Below, one piece after another: positions 42,683 through 55,767 of a stretch of DNA of 64,000 nt. Source of the DNA: Aotearoamyces nothofagi (taxonomy: Eukaryota; Ascomycota; Leotiomycetes; Leotiales; Tympanidaceae); NCBI GenBank assembly GCA_015345905.1, contig JADDTR010000040.1, positions 62,001 to 126,000 of the forward strand, given 5' to 3'. Under the pieces are notes generated by a model. It ran no database searches and was not told the origin of the DNA. It saw nothing but the letters and a program-made list of their open reading frames with translations. The number at the start of each line of letters is the position of its first letter. Position 1 is the first letter of the stretch. A program made the position numbers and the translations under genes.

Positions 42683-45600
42683 CTACTCGTCATCCGAGTC
42701 CGGGGCCACGTCCGCCATAGGAGTGTCAATCACATCATCTCCGTTAGCTGTGCCTGGAGATTCGATGTCTGTTTTGGTGGCGGCAGCGGTATCATCTTCT
42801 TCCTCGTCCTCGTCATCAGACTCGATTCTACGAGAACGCTGCTGCCGTTTGGTGGGTACAGGCGCAGCTTCCTCATCGTCGCTTCCGTCGCCTGTATCAG
42901 TGTCCATCTTTTCCCTATCCTCTGCCTCGTTCTCTCCAATCTCGTCTCCATCCATTTCCTTCGCTGCCTCGGCAGCACCATCATCCCCATCACTATCACT
43001 ATCCACCACAAGTTCAGTGCTTTTGTATTTGCTCTCTTTCTTAGAGTCCCTTTTGTTTGCAAGCCTCCTTTTCTTCTTTGGCTTGTTATCCTCCTCGTCG
43101 CTATCTCTAGTGGACCCTCTATCCTTCCTCCTAGGCTTCCGCTTCTCCTCTACACCACTATCATCCACATCAGACTCATCTCCTTCCTTCTTCTTTCGCT
43201 TACCCGCCGCTCTGGTAGGCCTCTTCTTCCGTTTTACTCTCTCGCCTGTCTCTGAATCAACTGTCATCTCTGCCTCTTCCCTGGCTCTATCTTCTTCGGC
43301 TCTTGCTTCAGCTAGCAAGCGATCATGCTCAGCAATCTTGTGACGTTCTTCTGCAATGAGTCTCTTTCGCTCACGTTCAGCGGCTTCGGCAGCCTCTCTA
43401 GCTTCCTCGCGTCTTGTGAGCTCTGCCTGTCGTTGTTCTTGCGCTAGTTGTAACTTTTCCGCGTTCTTATCCTCGTATTCCTTCTGTGCTTGGATAGATC
43501 GCTCCAGTTGTTTCCGCATCGTGTTTCGCGCCATGTTAGCACGTCCCTCCACAAGGGCTTTTGGGTAAGGGGTTTGCGGGTGCTGCGCAATTGCTTCAAG
43601 GGATTCGATAGCTTCTTCAAGACCGGCGGCGGCTGCTTCAACCTCGGGCAGTGTTCGCTGGGACTCGGGCAAGTTGTAGATAGTCGTTGCAAGCTGGATT
43701 TGGACGAATGCAACGTTGAACTTGAAATGGATTTGCTCTGGAGCAACCTCGAGAGCCTGTTACTCGTTAGTAATAGTTAGAGAGCAGATTTCAGACAGAC
43801 CAACCTTTTGTGCATAATCAAGTGCATTCTTGTAGGCCCCTAGGGCCTTTTCCGCTCTTGCCTTTGCGAGCCACGTCCTTCCCAGGCACGCTAAGATCTG
43901 TGCATCATGGGTTCGGTCTTTCGACAAAGCAGCCTCATAATGTTCAATGGCCTTGGAATATTGCCGTAGCTCAGCAAATATATGACCAAGGTTGATGAAG
44001 ACATTTGGATCTTTAACAGTGTCTCGGACCTTCAAGAAGATCGACAGTGCTCCCTTGAAGTCTTTTTTATCTTCCACCATAGCAATAGCAATACCCTGGG
44101 CAGCATATGCGTTTTTGGGGTCAAGCTGAAGAGCTTTGTCGAAGAATTCTACAGCCTTGCTGTACATACTACTTCTCTTCGCCTTTTCCGATTCAGATTC
44201 TCGGCGCATCTCACGGGCATTCTGCAGATAGAGGTTACCCATGCCAATTAATGCATATCGATCATGCTTCTCGTAATTTTGAAGGGTGTGCTTGTAGTGT
44301 CGTAACTCTGGATCTTCCGCAATGTTCGGGCTTCTTTTCCGAGAGTGCACACGTCCAAGATACCAACCATATAAGGCTCTGACCTCCAGATCTGCAGAAG
44401 ACTCCTGGTAAAGCTTGGCCACTGCTCTGGGCCCATCTTCGGTTGGGTTCTGGCGTAGAGCAATGTATGCCAGCCGAGTCCTTGCATCGGTATAATCACT
44501 ATGCCTCCCGAGTAACCCTTCGTAGACGGTGCTGGCTTCATCGAGTAGACCGCTCGCTTCGTATGTGCGACCCAGGTTGAAACTGATTGTGGTAACCAAG
44601 GCATCGGTATCCATCCCGTCCTGCTTCTCGCCGACCTTGACGCAGGCGCCTAATGCAGCTTGAAAGAGTTCTCGGGCCTGGTCATACTTCTCCGCTTGGT
44701 AGAAGAAGCATCCCATATTATTCAATAGTTGCGGTGGAAGGTTCTCGCGAACCTTGTTACGCACAATAGCTTCCGCATCAGCATCTTTTGGCTTGTCCTC
44801 TTCTGGAAGCTGATCTAGTTCAAGTTGTTCAACTTGCTGTAAACATTGCAGACTCTTATCCGGCTGTTCTACTTCATATAGTCGCGCCAGATTGAGAAGA
44901 ACTGATGCATCAGGGATGAGGTTCTTCTTAGGGTCTTTCCATGCGTTCCTAACATTCTCCAAGAACCCAATCGCTTTTTTGAACTCGGTGGACTTATCTT
45001 CCTTGACACTTGCATACTGATTGGCAAACACTTCTTCCGCATATATTGTTCCCAAGAGAGTCATAGCTTCAATATTCTTCGACTGCTGGATGATTTTCTC
45101 TAGTCTCAACTTTGCTTCTCCAAAGTCATTCTTTAAGACTGATAGCTGAGCTGCGCCGAATTTTGCTGGAAGATACCCTCTATCCATTCCTCCTCTAGCC
45201 TCATCCGCACGCCTGTAGTAATCGCTTGCATGTTCCAAATCGTCATTGTAATGCTCCTTTCGGGCGAGAAGATACCAGCCGTCACTGGCAATTGCATTTA
45301 CGTCGGTAAATTGAATGGCCTTATGAGCAAGTGCAGCAGTATTTGCTAGAGACTTTCTTGACAAGAAGTAGCCAGCGAACGTGGAGCAGGTCAGAGGAAG
45401 ATCTTTGTCGATTTTGAACGCTTTCTGAGTGTGCACAGTCATGGCCTTTCTATATAATTCGATAAAATCTGGCCCATTGGTTGGGACGTGGGCGCTTGCA
45501 TCGAGGTAGTAAAGTCCAAGGAGGATGTTCGCAATCTTTGATTCTGTATTAATCTCCAGAGACCTTTCCCAGGCTGCTTTCGCATCCTCTTTGTAGCCCA

Positions 45601-46417
45601 ACTGCCAGAAACAGCAACCAATTCCAATTCGTGGATCAGGGTCGGTCAATTCTGGCATCTTGTGAAGAGCTTCTTGGTACCCCTCCAATGCATCCGCGTA
45701 CTTGCCAAGGGAAAATAGCGCTCTTGACTTTCCCAACACTGCCATCATATTTCGGCCTTGTGAGACTCTGATAGCATCTTCAAAAGACTTCAGAGCGTGT
45801 CGTAAGATGTCTGTCTTCTCGGAGTCGATTGCGCCTGGGACTGAAGATTTTGAAGGTGGTTGCAGAGAGGCTCGTAGAAGGTAAAGAACGCCACGCGCCA
45901 AAAACAGAGGTGGAAAGGCAGGATTGATGCGAGAAGCATCGTTGAGCGTTGTGGTCGATTGCTGGAGGTAATATTCTTTCGTCTTGGCCTCAGCAACCAA
46001 TGCGCCTTCAGGCGCAACACGAGGAGCTTCTCTACTTTTCCACAAGTAAAGCCAGCAGAGACAGCTCAACATGCTCAGTTTCTCCTTAGGACCTCCTGGG
46101 ACAGCAGCCAGACCCTTTACAAGCATCTCAATAGCATGGTCTACCTTTTTTTGCTTCGCATATGCTAGTGAGACAGTCATCCAGTAAGTGCGCGCAACCT
46201 TTTCGTTCTCGAGAAGTGTGCATAGCTCAGTCGGATCATCGAGAAGGTCCTCCAGATCAACTTCAACAGCTTGCTCGTCATCTTCCAGTCCTTGGACAGG
46301 AATATCAATGGCGGATGGGATGTCAGAGAAGCGCTTGCTGATGAGGGGTGTACTTGGCGATGCGAGGCCATTTGTGAAGCCATTTGTGCCGTTGAGGTGT
46401 GCAGCGCGCGACGCCAT
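42683..46417 (-). CDS. CTR9: CTR9, TPR subunit of the Paf1 transcription elongation complex
   Basis: CTR9 is the scaffold of the Paf1 complex, which travels with RNA polymerase II and supports H2B ubiquitination and H3 methylation. Exons 43805-46417 and 42683-43756 give 1228 residues; the intron (43757-43804) contains a perfect TACTAAC branch site. About residues 80-980 form TPR repeats, for example FFDKALQLDPKNAYAAQGIA and INLGHIFAELRQYSKAIEHY. After that is a charged coiled region (LAQEQRQAELTRREEAREAA) and a long acidic/basic tail with SDDE-type and KRKK-type runs that ends DSDDE. Length and order match CTR9 of other fungi. SNF2/STH1 follows upstream on the same strand. Confidence 0.96.
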
Positions 46418-47235
46418 GGCTAATTCGTTGTGCGAAGGGTGCGCAAAGGCTTTTGGTATTTGGTTCTTAGGCTTAGCTCAAGACTTCACACTTAATGAGA
46501 GAGTGAGTTTGAGGTGTCGCGTCGAGGCGCGCAGGCCGTCGAAGAGCTTCGGATCGCTCACTGGTGATAGACCATCAATTCAGATTCTCTGAACAGTCTA
46601 ACAGCAAAGATCACAACTCCGGCTGAAGATGTTCAGCATAAAGTGAAGAGTCGTTCGTTGTCGCAGTGAGCAAGGAAGAGTGCTTGAGACAGAATACTTG
46701 AGCTCTCGTCCACGCAATAATTGATATTCGGCGCACAGACCTAGAACAAGTAGCTACGCTAAACCGCATTCGTTGCAGCAACACCCGGCCTCAACGGTGA
46801 TGGTGAGAAATGAGAAACTTAGGGGAAACTGAGAAATTTAGTCGTTTGTAGCACAAAAGGGTGCTTCTGTGGCCCACGCTGGTTGAGCATGGCTAATATG
46901 GACACTCCAGTATACTCACAGTCTCATGCTACTCATAACAGGAACTATCCCAAAGTCATCACAGACGAATAAGCGACATTCACCAAATTATGACTCGATT
47001 CGTACGTTACAAATATGCGGTTCTTGTTCGGTGCACTATCTATTAAAATACAATCTAAAGAAGCCGCTTATGCATGCTCGTTGCCTTTTGAGCAGACCTT
47101 GGATCTCAGCTCAGCAAACCAACGCCAAAGGTTTTAAGATCCCATCGCAAAGCCAGCAGTATGCGTGCATTCATATCCGCCCCGTAACACCCAAACCGTC
47201 ACCAGTGGAACACGTTAAAATGCAGACTAATACAT
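46418..47235. other. CTR9 promoter and SNF2 3' flank
   Basis: 818 bp between two minus-strand genes. No other gene or repeat seen. Confidence 0.6.
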
Positions 47236-50200
47236 CTAATCGTCATCTCCATCGCTCTGTACACTGCTGCTTCCTCCGTTGCCGTACAGGGAGCTGTTGA
47301 ATGTAAGTTTTAGCTTGGTTGGTCCAGTAGCTGGCGTGCCAACGCTAGTCGTTGGGGCAGTAGACCCATTACGAGAGGATCCGTCAATATCGGCAAGATC
47401 TGGGTGATCATTGATCTCGTCTTGAATTTTAGAATTGCAAGCGGCCTAGAAAGTGTCAGTAATAAGAACACCTTTACTCTCAAGAGCATATCTTACCTCA
47501 ATAGCAATGGCATCGAGGTACAGCATACTGCCATCCTCGTTATATGTCTTCGCATTGTTACAGAGGATCTCAATATCCTTCTTAAGATCATTCAAACTCG
47601 AGTATTCCTCCTTCTTTATCTTTGCCTCGATCATCTTCATCGAGATTGGATTATGAATGACAAGATAATAATCAGCGTAAACCTTCTTGTGTGGGAGTGC
47701 CACAAAGGGGCCGATAATTTGGCGCTTTCCATCATCTTCATCATCAGATCCTGAATCAGATGTAGATTCAAGATTCATCAACGAATCAAAGACACTTCGA
47801 AGACTCTTCTGAAGCACTGCTCTTTGTTGAGGGCCAAGAGAATCGCCATTAGATGTCGGTACTTTGGGACGACCTGGGCCACCACGCTTTCGTTTCGCCG
47901 GAGGTTCATCATCCACATCTTCAGCTTTTCGTTTATCAACTTTTAAATTGGGTTTGCGACCACGGGACCTTTTCGGCACTGGCTCAGGCTCAGGCTCTTC
48001 GCTGCTGTCTCGGCTTCCTTCAGGAGAACTGGCATTATCTCCATCAAGTTGGCTACTGCCCTTTTGTTTTTTCAACTGGCGACGCTCTTTTCTGGCAGCT
48101 TTTCGTGCGGCTGCCGCCTCAGGCGAATCCTCGTCATCGTCTACGGCATTGAGCCATTGCTCCTCCGTCAGTCCATCATCGTACTTTATTCTTGTCCGCT
48201 CTCTGGCGCCACGACCCTTAATCTCCTCCGGCTCATCGGAAATAGGGTTGCCATCAGACATGTAGATTTCAGGCAATTCGTTCTCTTGCATGAGACGGGG
48301 AACATGTTTGCTACCCGCCACAGTACCATAGGTAAGATCCTTAGACCTCTCCAAGTCCATTCGTCGAAAGACCTCAACTTCCTCGTCTGAACGAGCCAAT
48401 ATCAAATTTAGATCGTCATCATCCAATTCTTCTTGTTCTAATGTTTCGGCAGCCTCGGCAGTTTCAAGCATCACACGAAGCATAGCATCCCGATCTGTCT
48501 CAGAAGACTTGTTGTCAAATCGACCAGCTTGAATAACCTTCCCATCCATGTCAAGCTTGAACTTCGCACGTTCTAAGATCTTTTCTTCAACAGAGTTCGA
48601 GCTGATGAGCCGTAGAATACGGACTTCATTCTTCTGTCCAATACGATGAGCACGATCTTGAGCTTGCAAATCTTGATGAGGGTTCCAATCCGAATCGTAG
48701 ATAATGACGGTATCAGCGGTCTGCAAGTTCAAGCCCAAACCACCGGCACGGGTGGAGAGCAAGAACATGAAATAGGGTGAATCTGGCGCATTGAACTCTC
48801 GAAGAAGATCGGATCGATCATCAGATTTTGTGGTTCCGTCCAGTCGGAGGTACATGATCCCTCGTAATCGGAGGAAGTCTTCCATGATGTCCATGATGGC
48901 TGTCATTTGGAAGAACATAAGGACTCTGTGACCGGTTTGTTGATACTTTGGTAGGACTCGGTCAAGCAATTCGAACTTGCCAGCTGTTCGCCACAAAAGA
49001 TCGTTGCTAGTACTTGTAGGATTCATCTGATTTTCAACCTCATCAAAGACGAACGGATGATTGCAAAGCTTTCGAAGTTGCATAATCATGTTGCTCAAGC
49101 CACGCGCACCGGTTTTGCCACCTTTACCATCGCTGACAACCAGCTTGTTGTGTGTGACCATCTGCTTGTAAAGGCGTGCCTGGAGCGCAGAGAACTTGCA
49201 CTTGATGACCTTTTCAGTTTTATCAGGAAGATCTTTCTCAACATCTTTCTTGAGACGACGTAACAAGAACGGCCGCAAAACCTTGTGCAGACGGCGAATA
49301 ACAAGAATTTGCTCTTCTTCTGTGAGCTCCATCTTATCCTGGCCACCAGTGTTTGCGAAAGGTGTGTTGAACCACTCATCGAACGACTTGACAGATTTGA
49401 ATATAGTAGGCAGTACAAAGTTGAGCAATGCCCACAGTTCGGGCAAGTTGTTCTGTAGAGGTGTACCTGTAAGTATGAGACGATATCGTGTGGAGTAATA
49501 CTGCGAAAGAGTCCCGCTCAATTTGGAGTTTGCGTTCTTCATGCGGTGACCTTCATCAATAATCATATGAATCCACTTGATCTTGCTCAGAACAGGTCTG
49601 TCCTTGATAATATACTCGTAGGTCGTGAGCAGAACTTGGAAGTTGCCATAGCGTAGCTGCTGCTGTTGCTGCTTTCTTACATTGGGTGGTCCCTTGTACA
49701 CGATACGTGCAATAGATGGAGCCCACTTTTCGAATTCAAGATTCCAGTTCGTCAAAGTACTCAAAGGAACAATGACCAAGAACGGGCCCATCTGTTTCTT
49801 CACCTCAATGAGGTACGTTAACAGACTAATTGTTTGAATAGTCTTGCCGAGACCCATCTCATCTGCCAGAAGGCCGTTAAGATTGTTGTTGTAGAGAGAT
49901 ATCATCCACTGCAAACCCTTCAATTGGTACTCCTTGAGTGTACCACCAACCAATATAGAAGGCTGTTGTGTGACTTCTTCTTTAATGCGATGAGCAACAG
50001 CGTAGTAGTCGATCTTCCTGGTATCACTGTCTTGCTCTTCATCCTCATCTTCTGATGGATCGTCGTCCGCAAAGTCCCCATTTACGTCTCCGTATCGCTC
50101 TGCAGCCTTGCGTTGCTGTGCCTTTACAGAAGCAGCCAACTGGCTCAAGAAACCGTCGGTCTGCTTGAGCAAGTGGGTAATACGAGTATCCTTGGCTTGA

Positions 50201-51641
50201 TCGAGCAATTTCAAGTATGCCTCTTCGTCGTTGGACTTCAACGCGGCGAGACGTTGCTTGGCTGTTCGTTCGATTCGTTTCTGCTCCTCTTTCTCGATGT
50301 TCTGGTGTTGCACAAGCATCATACGGCCCAGCTTTTGCATCTTCTGCTTCTGGAGATTTGCTGCTGTAGCAATTTCTCGGCCATGTTGAAGAACAGTCTG
50401 AAGGTAATCGGTATGTTTCTTCTTTTCCCGGGTTTCTCTGGCATCGCGCTGCTGTTTCTCGAGTTTTTCAGTGATGCGAGCCTCCCGCAAGGATTGTTTC
50501 TTCATCCGGCGGTACAAACTTCGGTTCGCAGTCATTGCTAAATTGTCATACTGAATCATCTGCCGACCTATCCTCTCTCGCAGAGCGCGTTGCTTAGAGT
50601 ATTGCTCAAGCATCTTCATCTCAATCAAAGCCTTCCGTTTGAGCGTGTCGTCGGGAGTGAGGTCATCAGATTTCCGTGTGTCCCAATGAGCAATATTGCC
50701 TGGAATTGATTTAAGTTCTTGATAGCGCGTTGCCATACGGTTATAAACGATTCGCTCTCGCTCTTCGCGGAGCTTCTCGATATCAATACCGACGGGGGTG
50801 ATAGCTGGGATAATAGGACGTTCGGCACGTTCTCCGTGGGATGAATAAGTAACCGTCTTAAGGACCTTTGCATACGGAGACAACACTCCAAGATACTCTG
50901 TCCGCTTCGGCGCGGGTTCAGGGGCTTTGGAAGTGTCTGTATCAGCACCATTCAATGTAGGTTGGGCATTCTCCAAGGTCTGTGCGGCAGCAGCAATCAG
51001 CTGTTCGCCTGCCGGAAGGTGCTTCTTTTGCTGGGAGGTGAACAGCTGTTGCTGAGTTGCTTGTGGGATGCCGAGATTCTTTGACAAACACTTAAAAGCG
51101 AATATCTGATGCTTGAGTATTCCAAGTTGATCAGGTGTGAAGTATCCGCTGCCAACTTTTGTCGTCACTTGAGCTGGTGTTGCTGAAGCAGTGGGTGCCG
51201 TATGTACAGTAGGCTTAGGAGGCGCCGATGACGCTGGAGGCTGGACCGGGGTGGCAGTGGAATTATTCGGCTGCTGCTGCTGCGGTGTGCGAGGAACATT
51301 TCCATTCGTCGTAGTATTATTCGCATTCTGTTGCTGTTGCATCTGTTGAGCATATACCTGTTTTTGCTTGTTGAAGAGTCGCTGTTGCTGAATCGCCATA
51401 AGCATCTGGTGGACCTTCTGATATTCAGGATCTTTGTCGGACACGCCAGACTCTTTCATCTGTTTGTATTTCTGTGACAATGTTAGAAATTGTAGATCTA
51501 TTCACAGACAGTCGGCGCATGGAATGAAAGTGTGAAGGGTAGTCATACCATGAAAACTTCCTGCACAGCCTGTTGTGATAGCCCGGCGGGAATAACCGTG
51601 CCAGGCTGCTGAACCGCAGGAGCAGTCTGGACGGAAGCCAT
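47236..51641 (-). CDS. SNF2: SWI/SNF-RSC catalytic ATPase (SNF2/STH1, BRG1-type)
   Basis: The nuclear motor of a SWI/SNF or RSC chromatin remodeller. Exons 51549-51641, 47497-51471 and 47236-47445 give 1425 residues. Domains in order: a QLQ-like motif (YFTPDQLGILKHQIFAFK, about residue 140), an HSA region before the ATPase with ALIEMKMLEQYSKQRALRERIG, and the DEXH part with ADEMGLGKT (Walker A), IIDEGH and LTGTPLQNN. The helicase C part has STRAGGLGLNLQTAD and QAQDRAHRIGQ. A SnAC-like acidic stretch and a C-terminal bromodomain (CNNAKTYNEDGSMLYLDA) follow. Start is ATG at 51641, the first exon being 31 codons. SNF2 and STH1 cannot be told apart without a tree. Confidence 0.96.
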
Positions 51642-53091
51642 ATTTTAAAGTTCGAAGGTATATCAACCGTCGAGTCAATATGCTTTTGGTCTAAAGACAG
51701 CTCGCGCGCATGTCAGGAGCCAGCCTTGCGCATAAGGTATCGACGTCAAGAAAGGATTTCAGTGGCACAACAAGGGTGAAGTCGCGCGCTGGCAGGACCA
51801 AAACAGCCCGCCAGAAGGGTTTGAGGGTGTTGAATTAGCGACGTCGCGCTGCAAGAGTGCTTAATCGCGTCGATGTTGATGCTGCAATAGATTTTCGGAG
51901 ATGCAGCAAGCTTGGCGCGACACTCCTTGATGGCAGGATGTCACTCGGGTGAATATGGGTTGACCACAAATGCAGACGGCAGAGGTGGCCTGATGCGACA
52001 AATGCGCGCGTTAAGCACGACGTGTCGAGCAATTCCGAGGTTGATATGAGGCTGATGGAGGGGGGGTTTGGCGAGGGTCGAAGGTACCTCGTTGACGCGG
52101 AAGGAGTTGGGGTGCGTGAGCTTCGAATTGAGATTGAGTTGATGGTGCTCGTTCCGTCTACAATTGCGAAGAACCGAGAACGGTAAGGAATTTCCAGGCA
52201 CGCTTACAGAGGCAGATGCGAGTGTGCAGCCTGAGGCCACCAGTAGATTTGATCACGTGGTCTCGTGATTAGTACGTAACTTGTTGCTCCTAATCATTTA
52301 GTGAAGTGATAACGAGAACATGTACATTGAAGAGTTATAAATTCAAGTATTTGCATTGCATACATATCTATGATCAACTACCTGTTTTCGTTACTTAGAT
52401 GGAATATTGTTCATAGTAGTGATGCAGGTTTGCGAGGCCAGGAACTGTTATATAAACAGCCCTTGAAGAACTCCTGTGGAAATAAGAAAGGTGCCTTCTC
52501 GTCTTCTAGAAAGAAAAGTGCCCTCGGAAGGCTTATTTGATTGGAAGGTGCCCGGTGGCGTTGAGTATAGGATAAAATGATCCTGTCAGATATCATATCT
52601 AGAACAGGCACTGCAGTACTTGATCATTGCCGAAACTGTTCCGGCGGATGCTAATCAAGATCCTCGAGATGCCCAGGGCTCTTCTACATTCATCAAAAGC
52701 TTGCTGTTACTTGAATGAATTGCAGTTGGAATTATATACTTGGAGAGAGACAACAACGTGCTCGGGGTTACTGGTTTATGGCCGGGATTACATGCCGGCG
52801 AATCAACGTTGCCGGGATGCAAAGCCTCAAAGCCACGCTTATATACCGGTATAGTCCGAATATCCGGCGGGCGTATTCCATGTCAATCTCGACATCCTCA
52901 ACATAGCGCCCGTTGTATTTTATTCTGGGCAATTCTTGCATTCTGTCTCCATTCGATCCTCAATATCCAATTCGAGACACGTCTCAAAATCTCCTTTGAA
53001 CGACCCGTTTGAAACCGCGTATTCGTCCAAGATTCCCTGGTCGCCCACACGCTCAGACGTCAGCGGCCTTCGGGTCCACCCCTTTGAAACG
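51642..53091. other. Divergent intergenic region (SNF2 and YTP1 promoters)
   Basis: 1.45 kb. Frames here are short and without domains. Near 52783-52868 CCGG occurs five times in about 90 bp, including GCCGGGAT twice, on the YTP1 side. Confidence 0.55.
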
Positions 53092-54663
53092 ATGTCTTTC
53101 TCAAGAACACGTGCGCCAGCTCTGGCCTTTCTCATTGTCGCCATAACAAGGACTTCTTCTGCTCACGAACACCATATGGACGACATACCTGAAGGAGGCG
53201 CTGTCAGCGCAGAACCCCTTGTGAGTTGCGACGACACTTGAGAGCTGAGCAATAGACACTGATGCAGTTGCTAGGATGCGATATTATGGATACATATCCT
53301 CATACAGATGCTAGCCTTTGGCATCATATTTCCTTTTGGGATGGTGTTAGGTGTAAGTCATCAGCAGGATCCATGCATGATCCAAAGAGACAAGGCTGAC
53401 TTATATACTCTGCAGATTGTAAAGAATCGATGGCACGTACCGACTCAAACCTTTGGAACATGTCTCGCTATAGTGGGGTACTTCTTAGGCCATAAACATA
53501 AAGGGAGGCAATTTGCACCAAATGTCCATGCCTCGTTCGCGAGTTACCTTATGCTTATGCTTATCGCGCAAGTCGGGATGGGTATCTATCTCCGACTACA
53601 TTTGACGAAGGGAATCAACGGCAGAGTTCGGAAATTCGTTGTTGTTGGGCATAGCGTGATTGGGAAGCTCATGCCAGTTGTTTCCTGGACGCAGATGCTT
53701 TTTGGAGGTATCGCAGCATTGGGTTTCTGTCGGGATGATCATCTTGGCCAGTGCCTTGCCCATTTCATCATGGGAAGTGCGTTTATCGGTTATGGAATCG
53801 TCATGATGATTATGATGCTTGTTGGGCAAGCGTGGTTAAAGAGGACGGGACGTTCTCAGGAATTCTTTGACTCGTTGACTATTGCAGCTTGGGGATGTGT
53901 CAATACATTTACAGAGCACCGGTGGGGTGGGGCTTGGGTAGCAAACGATATACAGCACACAACCATGGGTGTTATTTGGTGGGCTGCCGGCCTTACTGGC
54001 GTCTGGATGAGCAGAAAGAGAGACGGGAGCCCAAAACGAAACTTCATCCCTGGGTTTGTTATCCTGATAACCGGATGGGCTATGTCTGGCCATCCACAAC
54101 ACCTTATGCTCAGTACCATGGTCCACACAGTATTCGGCTATACCTTAATGGCAGCTGGCCTAAGCAGAATCATTGAAGTAGCATTCGTACTCAAGGACGC
54201 GAGCTCAATCTCCGAGGATGGAGATGCAAACAGCTTCCAATATATCGCTCCATTCGTAAGCACTCGTTTGTAAGCGATTATCAGATCTTTGCTAATACAA
54301 CCCCAGCTTCTCTACGCCTCGGGATTCCTTTTTATGGGTGCCACCGAACAGCAGATGCAGCTTCTCTCCGATGCAGGCATTAGTCACGTCTCCTATGTTC
54401 TTGTTATCTACTCATTTGCGTTTCTCCTCTTTCTGTTTACCCATGTGCTCCTGCACCTTTATGCCGTTAATGTTGCACCTGCTTTACCTGCCAAGGACGT
54501 CGAGGGTACTCCACGGTTACCGAGAGTTAATGGACACAGACCGACGGACTCTCACCAGATCAGAGATGCAGAGGAGTTCGAGCTCGAAGGCTTGATGAGC
54601 GATGACGAAGGATTAGCCAGCCCTAGCACCTTGGGAAAGAATAATGAGCAAAGGGCGGATTAA
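53092..54663 (+). CDS. YTP1: YTP1-like multi-span membrane protein
   Basis: Exons 53092-53220, 53275-53352, 53416-54255 and 54307-54663 give 467 residues. An N-terminal signal-like helix (APALAFLIVAITRTSSA) is followed by a His-rich bit (HEHHMDD) and about ten hydrophobic segments. Marks of the Ytp1/DUF2427 family are ILWIHILIQMLAFGIIFPFGMVLG, VVVGHSVIGKLMPVVSWTQM, GFCRDDHLGQCLAHFIMGSAF, EHRWGGAWVANDIQHTTMGV and MVHTVFGYTLMAAG. Paired His in helices recall cytochrome b561-type haem ligands, but haem binding is inference. The C-terminal tail is polar (EELEGLMSDDEG-like). Function in yeast is not well defined. Confidence 0.9.
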
Positions 54664-55074
54664 ATGGCCGCTATAAAATATATGGTAAAAGCGTGGAGTT
54701 TGGCATGCATTAGGATATGGTTACATTATTTGTGGTTGCCTATCTAACTTATGGGTATCTCTTGTTGACGCCTTTGTTGTTACAAGTAATATACAATGAT
54801 ACAGACATAAGGTAGATGCTCGTTTGCATCGAAGGTTATCCTTCGCTTCCTGAATGTATACCTTGCTCTCTTGTTTCCCCATTTTACTAACAGCCACTGG
54901 CGATGCTACTCTTTGGCTTCTGTAGTGCCCAAGAATTGATCTTGGCCCTGGCCCGAATGCACCTCTTGCTCGTCCTGAGCAGGTATCATAGGAAGCCCTT
55001 AGCTGCCTGTAAAGCTTGGTACCTATCTGTCTTGACCAAATTTTAATAGCAATTCCCTATTATTGCCTCACACT
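54664..55074. other. Convergent 3' flanks of YTP1 and PTH
   Basis: 410 bp with no gene; transcripts of the two neighbours end here. Confidence 0.65.
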
Positions 55075-55767
55075 CTATCCCCCCAAGCGCTTCAACTCCG
55101 CTTCCACCTTCCCTATACACCCCTCTACCTTTGCCTTCTCCAGCTGGCTCATCTTCCTCAAAACATAGCCAGCCACAACATCCGGATCCCTACTTGCCGG
55201 CCTCCCAATCCCCACTCCGATCCTCGTATACTCTACACCGCGTAACTGCTCCTTGATACTCTTCAGGCCGTTATGTCCCTTCGGGCTCGAATCTCCGCTC
55301 CGCACCTTCACGGTGCCGAGCGGGCTCTCCAGCTCATCATGCACAACGACAAGTCTGCCCTCCTCCCCCGGCGCGACCTTGTCCTTCAGGAACGCCCGCC
55401 ACGCCACGGCCACCGCAACGCCGGACACGTTCATCAGGCTCGGCGACTGCCATAATGTGTAGTCGGGCCCGGCGCTGACGAGGCCGTTACCGTAGGCGCG
55501 CGACTTTTGGAAGGACGACGACGATTTTGCGCTTGCGAGCGCCGAGAGCACAGTGTGCCCGGCCGAGTGCAGCGTGTTGAGATACGGGCCCGGGTTGCCG
55601 ATCGAGCAGACGAGCAGGCGGATGGGCGCTGCCATGGTTTGCTCAGCGGTTGGTACAGTTGCTGTTATCGCAGTGGCATTGGGCTTCCTGTCCCCTCTAG
55701 ACTTTTCCGCCTCTTTCTGGTGTTCGGGTTTTGATGTGGAACTTGCGGATGACGGAGGGGGCGACAT
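55075..55767 (-). CDS. PTH1: Peptidyl-tRNA hydrolase, bacterial Pth type
   Basis: Releases tRNA from peptidyl-tRNA dropped by ribosomes; in fungi this type is mainly mitochondrial. Single exon, 230 residues from ATG at 55767. The catalytic set is visible: IGNPGPYLNTLHSAGHTVL (His in place of family H20), LMNVSG (Asn), VVHDELESPLG (Asp) and GHNGLKSI (Asn). GRP and VAGYVLRKMS follow. The 45 residues before MAAPIRLL are Ser/Thr/Lys-rich and could be a targeting extension; the internal ATG at 55635 is an alternative start. Confidence 0.93.
   Translation of the reverse strand: MSPPPSSASSTSKPEHQKEAEKSRGDRKPNATAITATVPTAEQTMAAPIRLLVCSIGNPGPYLNTLHSAGHTVLSALASAKSSSSFQKSRAYGNGLVSAGPDYTLWQSPSLMNVSGVAVAVAWRAFLKDKVAPGEEGRLVVVHDELESPLGTVKVRSGDSSPKGHNGLKSIKEQLRGVEYTRIGVGIGRPASRDPDVVAGYVLRKMSQLEKAKVEGCIGKVEAELKRLGG

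Noticed and set aside
42723-43343. 206-codon plus-strand Ser-rich ORF
   Set aside because: Antisense shadow of the acidic CTR9 tail (GAG/GAT codons read as Ser/Leu).
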